DNA of 39,055 nucleotides. Origin: Anaerolineae bacterium (GTDB lineage: Bacteria; Chloroflexota; Anaerolineae; B4-G1). Positions 32,841 through 39,055 of the stretch are shown here, one piece after another. The stretch spans positions 1 through 39,055 of the forward strand of contig JADHWW010000007.1 in NCBI GenBank assembly GCA_016783285.1, given 5' to 3'. The notes below the pieces were generated by a model. The model saw only the letters and a list, made by a program, of their open reading frames with translations, was not told where the DNA came from and made no database searches. Every line of letters begins with the position of its first letter. Positions within the stretch are counted from its first letter, which is position 1. The position numbers were made by a program, and so were the translations under genes.

Positions 32841-33383
32841 ATGTCAGATATGGAATTCTTCCTGGATGAAGAGGAAGAAGCAGTGGCAGAGGAGGGCGCT
32901 AACCGCACCTTCATCATCCTCGTGGCGGCGCTAGGAGGCCTGCTCGCGCTGGGCATCTGCGCTTTTGCCATCTGGGCTCTAGTCGGCAATCGTTGGATGC
33001 AGGAGCGCATTCAGGCGCAGAACCACGCTATCGAGGTCACCAACACCGCCGTGGCAATAGCGGCAGCGGATACGGCAACGGCTGCTGTCCTGCCCACAGC
33101 CGCAGATACTCCGGTCCCGACCGTCCCGACCGATACCCCTCGGCCGACATCGACAAAGCCTTCTACGGCGGTGCCAGTGACGCCAGCGGCGGAATCTGGA
33201 ACGGCGACCGAGGAGCCTGCGGCGACCTTGAATCCCACACCAACCCGCCGGCCGACGGCTACGCCGAGGCCGGGTGGCGAAAAGGTCCCGGGCACGGGCG
33301 TCGGTGCGCTGGGGGCTGGCGTACTGGCATTAGGGCTGCTGTTCCTATTGGTCGTGGTGCGTCGTGTGCGTCAGGCGGTGTAG
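32841..33383 (+). CDS. membrane protein with Thr/Pro linker and VPGTG sortase-like tail
   Basis: The 180-residue protein has an acidic N-terminus (DEEEEAVAEEGA), a membrane helix (about residues 25-47), a Thr/Pro/Ala-rich extracytoplasmic linker (about 75-145), then VPGTG (149-153), a second hydrophobic stretch (about 155-172) and the basic end RRVRQAV. The VPxTG-hydrophobic-basic order is that of cell-wall sorting signals, but the ending could also be a plain membrane anchor. ATG has a perfect AAGGAGGT upstream. No sortase gene is in the window. It is the last gene of the eight-gene operon; a terminator follows. Confidence 0.7.
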   Translation: MSDMEFFLDEEEEAVAEEGANRTFIILVAALGGLLALGICAFAIWALVGNRWMQERIQAQNHAIEVTNTAVAIAAADTATAAVLPTAADTPVPTVPTDTPRPTSTKPSTAVPVTPAAESGTATEEPAATLNPTPTRRPTATPRPGGEKVPGTGVGALGAGVLALGLLFLLVVVRRVRQAV

Positions 33384-33420
33384 CGGCGGCAGGCCTGCCT
33401 TCTGATCACATCATGGTGTG

Positions 33421-33461
33421 TGCCAATGGTCGGGCCACCGCTCGCCATTGGCATTTCTTTA
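33421..33461 (+). terminator. intrinsic terminator of the eight-gene operon
   Basis: TGCCAATGG (33421-33429) pairs perfectly with CCATTGGCA (33445-33453) and is followed by TTTCTTTA. It is 37 bases after the last stop of the operon. Confidence 0.75.
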
Positions 33462-33594
33462 TCTGCCACGGGCCGGTCAGATGACGGGGAGTTGTCTGCA
33501 GCGCCGCGGAAGGGGGGGGTGGCACTTTTCGCTGTGGCACGTGCCCAGCGATTGCGCGTCAAGGTGGCCGCGGAGGCAGTTGTTGGTGAGAAAG

Positions 33595-34056
33595 TCATTG
33601 GATTGCCTTCAACTCGATGCTGATGACGGTATAAACATAGGCCAGCGATGCAGACATTCCATGGGCAATGCGGCGGCCAACCTGGCTCGAAACGTCCACC
33701 GCGCGCAGACTGCCGCTCTCCATGGGGCAGAGTACAGCCAGTCCTCTCCCTTTGTCGTGCTCCTGGATGATCCACTCACCCCTGTGACGATAGCGGAACA
33801 TCTCGCCCAGGAAACTGACCCATAGCAGGCGCATTCCTTGCGATGGATTGGGGAATTGCCGCAGGTGGCGGTCAATCCACTCGTCCAGGAGTTGCAAAGC
33901 GGTGGGGTCGTAGGCCACTTCATAGCCGGCGAGACGGCTCAAGCCCGCTCGCGCCTGTTCTGCCGTCTCGGCGAGATGGCGTACCTGCTCTGGGGTCAGA
34001 AACTTCGCTGCTTCGGCCATCACCTGCCCTGCTTCTTGCCACTGCTCGACATCCAC
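33595..34056 (-). CDS. hypothetical protein
   Basis: The 153-residue product is probably soluble and mostly helical, with YDPTALQLLDEWIDRHLRQF and GEMFRYRHRGEWIIQEHDKG. It faintly resembles DUF3806-type proteins, but I would not assign a family. GTG at 34056 is selected because a TTGACC-17-TATACT promoter lies directly upstream and the alternative TTG at 34095 falls inside its -35 box. The gene stands alone, minus strand, converging on the eight-gene operon. Confidence 0.6.
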   Translation of the reverse strand: MDVEQWQEAGQVMAEAAKFLTPEQVRHLAETAEQARAGLSRLAGYEVAYDPTALQLLDEWIDRHLRQFPNPSQGMRLLWVSFLGEMFRYRHRGEWIIQEHDKGRGLAVLCPMESGSLRAVDVSSQVGRRIAHGMSASLAYVYTVISIELKAIQ

Positions 34057-34066
34057 TGTCGTACGC

Positions 34067-34095
34067 AGTATAGCACAGTCGTGGGGGGAGGTCAA
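34067..34095 (-). promoter_or_regulatory. near-leaderless promoter of the hypothetical gene
   Basis: TTGACC (34095-34090) and TATACT (34072-34067) are separated by 17 bases. The GTG at 34056 is ten bases after the -10 box, so the mRNA would have almost no leader. Confidence 0.65.
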
Positions 34096-34188
34096 TTGGC
34101 TAAGGCGAATGCTAATCTGCTATACTCCGACAGTGTGTTCATCCTGATACTCTTTCAACCGCTGCATCTGCAATCTCGAATTTGCAGT

Positions 34189-35022
34189 CTACTGAGGCCG
34201 CATTGTCTCCTGTATTCCATTTCCCACCAGGTTGGCCGCCAGTACCGTCAGTGTCAGCGTCAGGCCGGGGAAGGTGCTGACCCACGGCGCATCCCGTAGA
34301 TAGCCCCGGCCCTCGGCCAGCATCGCTCCCCATTCGGGGGTGCCCGGCGGCGCGCCCAGGCCCAGGAAGTTGAGGGCTGCCCCGTTGAGTAAGACCCACC
34401 CCAGTTGGGTGGCAGCGAAGGCCACGAGCGGCGCGGCGGCATTGGGCAGGATGTGGCGTATCAGTATACGCCACTCGTTACTCCCTATGGCCCGGGCCAC
34501 GTCCACGTAGGGCTGTGTGCGCACCTCCAGGACAGCGCTGCGGGCCACCCGAGAGTAGGCTGGCGCTGCTGCCAGTCCCACCGCTATTGCCACCGAACCC
34601 ATTCCCGGCCCCAGCAGTGCCACCATTGCCATCGCCAGTAGTAGACTGGGAAAGGCCAGTAGCGCGTCCACTATGCGCATCAATACCGCCTCGATCTGGC
34701 CGCCGAAGGAACCGGCCACCAGCCCCGCCGGCAGGCCCAGGCCCACAGCCACCGCCAGAGCCACGAGACCCGTCCCCAGGGTCCAGCGCCCGCCCCACAG
34801 GAGCCGCGCCAGCACGTCCCGGCCCAGTGGGTCGGTCCCCAGTGGGCTGCCTGGCCCCGGCGGGAGGAGTGCACGGTGCGTATCGGCCACCAGGGGGCCG
34901 GCAGGAGCCAGGAGCGAGGCCAAGCCTGCTCCCAACCCGGCCAGCGTCAGCCAGGTTAGCGCGGCCAGTGCGAGCGGTTGTCGCAGGAGGGGGCGCCGGA
35001 GCGGAGCGGTCCACTTGATCAC
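34189..35022 (-). CDS. DppC-type ABC transporter permease
   Basis: The 277-residue permease belongs to the dipeptide/oligopeptide/nickel family. Seen are the GTDPLGRDVLARLLWGGR N-terminal loop, membrane segments and the cytoplasmic coupling loop (YVDVARAIGSNEWRILIRHI, then LPNA). GTG at 35022 overlaps the preceding stop codon in GTGA and has GGGAGGG upstream; longer frames to 35568 are shadows of the partner gene. It is the third gene of a minus-strand operon with a binding protein and DppB-type permease. No ATPase gene follows in the window. Confidence 0.92.
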   Translation of the reverse strand: MIKWTAPLRRPLLRQPLALAALTWLTLAGLGAGLASLLAPAGPLVADTHRALLPPGPGSPLGTDPLGRDVLARLLWGGRWTLGTGLVALAVAVGLGLPAGLVAGSFGGQIEAVLMRIVDALLAFPSLLLAMAMVALLGPGMGSVAIAVGLAAAPAYSRVARSAVLEVRTQPYVDVARAIGSNEWRILIRHILPNAAAPLVAFAATQLGWVLLNGAALNFLGLGAPPGTPEWGAMLAEGRGYLRDAPWVSTFPGLTLTLTVLAANLVGNGIQETMRPQ

Positions 35023-35951
35023 GTCAGTCCCTCCCGCAGCCGGGGGTCCAGCCATGCATGTATCAGGTCCGCCGCCAGATTGACCAGGATGTAGACCAGC
35101 GCCCCGAACACGACCACCCCTCGCACCACTGGCAGGTCCCGCCAAAGGATCGCCTCCACTACCAGTTTTCCCAGTCCCCGGCGGGCGAAGACCGATTCTG
35201 TCACCACTGCCCCGCTCAACAGAAAGCCGAACTGTAAGGCGATGACGGTGAGGGCGGGGGCCAGCGCGGAGCGGAGCACGTGGACGAAGAGCACGCGCCA
35301 CGGCGGCAGTCCCCGTGCCCGCGCCGCCAGCACGAACTGTCCCCCCATCACTTCCACTACCCGGGCCCGCACCAGCCGGGCGATAGAGCCGGAGAGAGCG
35401 AAGCCCAACACCAGCGCTGGCAACACCAGGTGTCGCAGGTCTCCTTCCCCAGTCGCGGGCAGCCAGCGCAATTGGAGGGAGAACAGGAGAATCGCCAGGA
35501 GGCCCGACCAGTAGGTGGGTGTGGATAGGCCCAACACCGCCACTGTCGTGGCGACCGCGTCCAGCCACGTACCCCGCCGCACGGCGGCCAGAATCCCTAG
35601 TCCCAGCCCCATCGTCACCCCTACCACCATGGCGGCCAACGACAACTCGACGGTCGGGGGAAGCTGCTCCAGGATCATCCGGCCCACCGACCGGCCATGG
35701 AGCCAGGATTGTCCCAGATCACCTCGGACCAGATCCAGCAGGTAGCGCGTGTATTGCACCGGGACTGGGTCGTCCAGCCCAAGTTGGGTACGTCGCTCGG
35801 TGACTTCGTCGGGAGTGGCTCCAGAGGCGGCCAGGAGCGCCTGGGCGGGGTCGCCCGGCGTCAACTGCATGGCCACGAAGGCCAGTGTCGCCGCCAACCA
35901 AAGGACGAAGGCCGCCTGCACGAGCCTTCGTCCTACGTACCTTGCTACCAT
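35019..35951 (-). CDS. DppB-type ABC transporter permease
   Basis: The 310-residue permease starts with the family's MVARYVGRRLVQAAFVLWLA helix, has the large outer loop (LTPGDPAQALLAASGATPDE), and the coupling loop EVMGGQFVLAARARGLPPWR. It forms a heterodimer with the DppC-type permease for peptide, nickel or other small solute import. ATG at 35951 has only a weak purine stretch upstream. It lies 66 bases after the binding protein gene and overlaps the next gene by four bases. Confidence 0.93.
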   Translation of the reverse strand: MVARYVGRRLVQAAFVLWLAATLAFVAMQLTPGDPAQALLAASGATPDEVTERRTQLGLDDPVPVQYTRYLLDLVRGDLGQSWLHGRSVGRMILEQLPPTVELSLAAMVVGVTMGLGLGILAAVRRGTWLDAVATTVAVLGLSTPTYWSGLLAILLFSLQLRWLPATGEGDLRHLVLPALVLGFALSGSIARLVRARVVEVMGGQFVLAARARGLPPWRVLFVHVLRSALAPALTVIALQFGFLLSGAVVTESVFARRGLGKLVVEAILWRDLPVVRGVVVFGALVYILVNLAADLIHAWLDPRLREGLT

Positions 35952-36017
35952 GGCGAAATTCCTAATACTGCAGCGTCACCTGATTGACTGACAAACGTAT
36001 CTCCTCAATTCAAGCCC

Positions 36018-37616
36018 TCAATTTTTCAGCGTCACGTCAACCAACCAGGGGAACCACCCCTGAGCGTCGAAGCGAAGTCCCTGCACCCGGTTGCTGACCC
36101 CATTCAGGTTGACGTAGTCGCGGATGGGGATCACCAGCGCCTGATCCATCACCTGGAGTTGAACCTGGCTATAGAGCGTGACCCGCTGCCTCTGGTCCGA
36201 AATGCGCGCCCCATCCTCCAGCCAGGCATCCAGTTCGGGGTCGTCCACCTTTGACCAGTTGAAGTTTGCCTGGGAGTGGAAGAACTTGCGCAGGATGTCG
36301 GGGTCGCTGCCAGAGAGGTTGAAGGGAATCAAGTGATGCCGGCCCTCGCTCGCCACCTGCAGCGCCTCCGGATAACTCACCACCTGGCTATTCACACCGA
36401 CTCCCAGTTCTGACCATTGGGCTGCCAGCAATTGCCCTACCTCCGGCATGTAGCCCCAACCCATCAGGTAGAGGTCGAGAACCAGCGGCTCCCCGTCCCG
36501 GTCGCGAATGGCATCGTCGTCGGTGTCCGACCAGCCAGCCTGATCTAACAGCGTCGCCGCCCGCGCCGGGTCGTAGGGGTAGGTCTTCTGTACCGCTGGC
36601 TCGTAGCCGAAAGTGACCGCCGCCAGTGGCCCATGGGCCACCGGTGAGGTGTCTCGGAAGACGGCGGAGGTGATGGCCCGTCGGTCGGTCCCGTAGAGGA
36701 GTGCCTGCCGCACGCGGATGTCGTCCAGTGGCTGGCGGGCTGTGTTCATAAAAACCATCAGGGAAACGCCAGGTATGGGCACCGATTCGATGCGGAAGTC
36801 GGAATTCCCCTCCAGCCGGGCGACATCCTGCGGGGGAATCTCCCCCATCACGTCTGCCTCCCCGGTCTCCAGCGCGGGAGAGCGGATGGCCGGGTCCTTG
36901 AAGAAGCGGAACTCAATCTCCTCCAGCCTGGGCGCGGTCACTGCGTCCTTACTGGAATAGACGGGCGGCCCCCAGGCATAGTCGGAGTTACGCTGGAGCA
37001 ACAGATGATCACCCGGTACGTATTCGGCGAAGATGAATGGCCCAGTGCCCACCTGGTGTAACTGGTACTCATCCCCCCACTGCTCGACGGCGGCAGGGGA
37101 GACCATCCCCAGATAGACCTGGCTGAGTGCGTCGAGGAGTGGTGCGAAGGGCTCGCTGAGATGTATCTGAACCGTGTGCTCGTCCACTACCTCTGTCCGC
37201 TCATAGGGACCGAGCATGAAGCGGGCTTTCTGGGAGGCCAGGTCGGGGTTGGTGATGCGCCCCAGGTTAAAGCGTACCACTTCGGCGTTGAAAGGGGCGC
37301 CGTCGTGGAAGGTGACGCCTCGGCGGAGGTAGAAGGTATAGATCAGCCTGTCCTCGGAGACCTCCCAGCGCTCGGCTAGACCAGGGATGAACTCACCAGT
37401 CTCAGGGTCCTGGTAGACCAGAGTGTCGTACACTGAAGTGAGAGGGATGCCCAGTTCGGAGGAGGCGTTGACGTGGGGGTCAATCCCCGATGGGGCCAAC
37501 GTCAAGCCGTAGACGATGCGGGCACCGGATGATGGTGCGCTGCAGTCGACTAAGAGTGCTGAAAGCAGTGCGAGAAGGAGTAGATTGCAGATTGCAGAAA
37601 GAGAGAAATGTTTCAC
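36018..37616 (-). CDS. family 5 extracellular solute-binding protein
   Basis: The 532-residue protein is an SBP_bac_5 dipeptide/nickel-type binding protein. Seen are PSGIDPHVNASSELG, LAERWEVSEDRLIYTFYLRR, GVTFHDGAPFNAEVVRF, HQVGTGPFIFAEYVPGDHLL and the IRVRQALLYGTDRRAI segment. GTG at 37616 with AAGAAGG eight bases upstream gives a good signal peptide, MKHFSLSAICNLLLLALLSA, ending VDCSAP. Cys25 could be lipidated, although Asp at -1 is unusual for a lipobox. Part of the signal peptide is coded by a CTGCAATCTGCAATC repeat. The longer frame from 37700 overlaps the promoter and is rejected. Confidence 0.9.
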   Translation of the reverse strand: MKHFSLSAICNLLLLALLSALLVDCSAPSSGARIVYGLTLAPSGIDPHVNASSELGIPLTSVYDTLVYQDPETGEFIPGLAERWEVSEDRLIYTFYLRRGVTFHDGAPFNAEVVRFNLGRITNPDLASQKARFMLGPYERTEVVDEHTVQIHLSEPFAPLLDALSQVYLGMVSPAAVEQWGDEYQLHQVGTGPFIFAEYVPGDHLLLQRNSDYAWGPPVYSSKDAVTAPRLEEIEFRFFKDPAIRSPALETGEADVMGEIPPQDVARLEGNSDFRIESVPIPGVSLMVFMNTARQPLDDIRVRQALLYGTDRRAITSAVFRDTSPVAHGPLAAVTFGYEPAVQKTYPYDPARAATLLDQAGWSDTDDDAIRDRDGEPLVLDLYLMGWGYMPEVGQLLAAQWSELGVGVNSQVVSYPEALQVASEGRHHLIPFNLSGSDPDILRKFFHSQANFNWSKVDDPELDAWLEDGARISDQRQRVTLYSQVQLQVMDQALVIPIRDYVNLNGVSNRVQGLRFDAQGWFPWLVDVTLKN

Positions 37617-37659
37617 GATGTGCACCTTCTTGGGATTGTAGCAATGAATCAGAAATGGG

Positions 37660-37709
37660 ATTATAGCACACCCGATGAGGTTGACAAATCCCACCCCCAA
37701 CGGTACAAT
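37660..37709. promoter_or_regulatory. divergent promoters with overlapping -35 boxes
   Basis: On the plus strand TTGACA (37681-37686) and TACAAT (37704-37709) are 17 bases apart and the ATG at 37718 follows directly. On the minus strand TTGTCA (37687-37682) and TATAAT (37665-37660) are 16 bases apart and lead to the binding protein gene. The two -35 boxes share five bases of TTGACAA. Confidence 0.75.
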
Positions 37710-37717
37710 GCGCTCCT

Positions 37718-38545
37718 ATGTATGAGACCATTGAGCCCTTGGACCGCAATCACCTGAGCGTGCTGGTGGCTGTGCTTCTGCTTGGCAGCGTGCTCTTCCG
37801 CTTTATCGAACTGCCCGAGTACGTGTGGAGACCGCAGCCTCTGGGGTCGCCTTTAGAGATTCGTGTCACCGGCACCTGGCTGCTGATCACGTTGATGGTT
37901 GGGTTGGTCTGTACCGGCACCAATCTTGTCCTTCACGACCACCCACATCTGGAGGAGCACTCTGGGCGACCTACTTACATCTCCTGGATTCTGCCCGGCG
38001 CGGTGGCCGGAATCTCCGCTTACTTGCTGTCGCTTGCCCCCACCTGGCTGGTATGGATTGGTGGGCTAGCCCTGGTCGGCATTGCCATCAGCCTGGCCGT
38101 ATCTGCCGAATATACCGCTGTTTCCCCCGATGATCCCGGCTATCCCCTGGCCCGGCTTGCTCTCAACGTGCTGGCTTACCTCCTGGTCTTCACTCTTTTT
38201 GCCATTATCTACCACACTCGCACTCGCAGCCTGGTGACCGCCACTCTGACGCTGCTCGCGGCAGCGCTGCTGGCACTTGACCTGTTGAGTGTGGCGGACG
38301 CGCCACTGCGGCGTGTGCTTCTGTTCGCCGGCATTGTTGGTCTCGTCATCGGTGAAAGCACCTGGGCATTGAACTACTGGCAAATCAGCGCCTGGGATGG
38401 CGGTCTGTTCCTGTTGCTCATCTTCTACATCACTATCAATGTGGCCCATCAATACCTGCTGGAGCGCCTGAGAGTGTCAACCCTGGTCGAGTTCGCTGTT
38501 GTCGCCATCATCGTGTTGACCATCATCCTGCTCAGCGCCCCTTGA
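37718..38545 (+). CDS. polytopic membrane protein of unknown function
   Basis: The 275-residue protein has about eight hydrophobic segments (for example LSVLVAVLLLGSVLFRFI, LLITLMVGLVCTGTNLVL, LVEFAVVAIIVLTIILLSAP) and no catalytic motif that I can see. It may belong to a Chloroflexota membrane family of unknown function. It begins at an ATG eight bases after a -10 box and has no ribosome binding site, so it is probably leaderless. The phosphorylase gene begins 41 bases downstream on the same strand. Confidence 0.65.
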   Translation: MYETIEPLDRNHLSVLVAVLLLGSVLFRFIELPEYVWRPQPLGSPLEIRVTGTWLLITLMVGLVCTGTNLVLHDHPHLEEHSGRPTYISWILPGAVAGISAYLLSLAPTWLVWIGGLALVGIAISLAVSAEYTAVSPDDPGYPLARLALNVLAYLLVFTLFAIIYHTRTRSLVTATLTLLAAALLALDLLSVADAPLRRVLLFAGIVGLVIGESTWALNYWQISAWDGGLFLLLIFYITINVAHQYLLERLRVSTLVEFAVVAIIVLTIILLSAP

Positions 38546-38586
38546 GTGGCGATGTGGTCACCGTGCCCCTACGGGAGGAGAGACTC

Positions 38587-39055
38587 GTGCAGATTGAAGT
38601 CTCATCGCTATCGGCCAAGATACCTCCGCGCATCGCGCGTCTGGAGGATCTGGCATACAACTTCTGGTGGAGTTGGCACCGCGAGGCCCGCGATCTGTTC
38701 AAGATGCTGGACTATCCGTTGTGGCGCAGCACCGGGCACAACCCTGTGAAGATGCTGTTGGAGGCGTCGCCAGAGCGACTCGAAGAACTGGCCGCCGATC
38801 CACTCTTTCTCCGTCAGTACGATGCCGTGTTAATCGCGCTGGACGCCGACATAGGTAATGTGCATCTCTGGTTTCCGGCCAAGTATCCTGACCTGATGGC
38901 CCGACCCGTCGCCTACTTCTCGGCCGAGTTTGGGTTGCATCAATCGCTGCCCACCTACGCTGGCGGTCTGGGGGTGCTGGCGGGCGACCATTGTAAGGAG
39001 ACCAGTGACATCGGGCTGCCATTCGTCGCCGTGGGCTTTTTGTATGAGATGGGCT
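38587..39055 (+). CDS. glgP: alpha-glucan (glycogen) phosphorylase, 5' part
   Basis: The gene runs off the end of the window; 156 residues are seen. IARLEDLAYNFWWSWHREAR, HNPVKMLLEASPERLEEL, VAYFSAEFGLHQSLPTYAGG and LGVLAGDHCKETSDIGLP match the N-terminal part of the alpha-glucan phosphorylase family (with the DUF3417 N-terminal region), which releases glucose 1-phosphate from glycogen, starch or maltodextrin. The GTG start at 38587 follows GGGAGGAG. The pyridoxal-phosphate Lys lies beyond the window. Confidence 0.93.
   Translation, partial: MQIEVSSLSAKIPPRIARLEDLAYNFWWSWHREARDLFKMLDYPLWRSTGHNPVKMLLEASPERLEELAADPLFLRQYDAVLIALDADIGNVHLWFPAKYPDLMARPVAYFSAEFGLHQSLPTYAGGLGVLAGDHCKETSDIGLPFVAVGFLYEMG

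Noticed and set aside
34096..34126. Plus-strand promoter TTGGCT/TATACT
   Set aside because: The spacer is 19 bases and no plus-strand gene follows; antisense transcription is possible but unsupported.

Overview
The window looks like chromosomal DNA of a Chloroflexota bacterium, probably of the Anaerolineae or a related lineage. This is inferred from GC-rich coding, Thr/Pro/Glu-rich lipoprotein linkers, a stand-alone MutL-like ATPase, zinc-ribbon proteins with WL repeats, an XPB-N-like protein and many TATAAT-type promoters sitting almost on the start codon. No rRNA, tRNA, CRISPR array, prophage or complete insertion sequence was seen. Gene content is mostly housekeeping and transport, with small islands of decayed or acquired genes between the blocks.

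Layout. 1-5470: a YkvA-like protein diverges from an XPB-N-like protein that overlaps a galactokinase; ribonuclease J converges on galK with overlapping coding ends and has a long leader with a terminator-like hairpin. 5700-8120: an AT-richer HEPN-type gene behind paired direct repeats, then a cold-shock protein and RRM protein operon with an attenuator-like leader. 8122-12156: M20 hydrolase, pseudouridine-5'-phosphate glycosidase and a membrane endonuclease/exonuclease/phosphatase protein. 12157-17032: a DNA methyltransferase remnant, an S9 peptidase, recF, a PIN-toxin remnant and rsmG. 17105-24841: a nucleoside-type ABC importer (BMP lipoprotein, double ATPase, BMP-permease fusion, second permease) followed by an MtaD/SsnA-type amidohydrolase, which together suggest nucleoside uptake and deamination.

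24911-33460: an eight-gene operon of mostly unrecognised proteins, with two tandem promoters at its head and an intrinsic terminator at its end. It encodes a small protein, two proteins with a TM-soluble-TM plan, two polytopic membrane proteins, a MutL-like ASKHA ATPase, a barrel-sandwich protein and a membrane protein ending in a sortase-like VPGTG tail. It is the best candidate here for an undescribed, probably envelope-associated system. 33595-39055: a small hypothetical gene, a dipeptide/nickel-type importer (binding protein and two permeases, no ATPases), a polytopic membrane protein that diverges from it through overlapping -35 boxes, and the start of an alpha-glucan phosphorylase.

The second strongest observation is the BMP-permease fusion, whose substrate-binding domain has no signal peptide. 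A third theme is the number of short repeats (33-bp palindromic units, GTGAAACGTG, CAGTATCCAG, TTCATTAGTCATTTG and TGACAGGTTT types) at gene junctions and, in several cases, in frame inside genes. All calls were made by eye from sequence and translations, without any database search.
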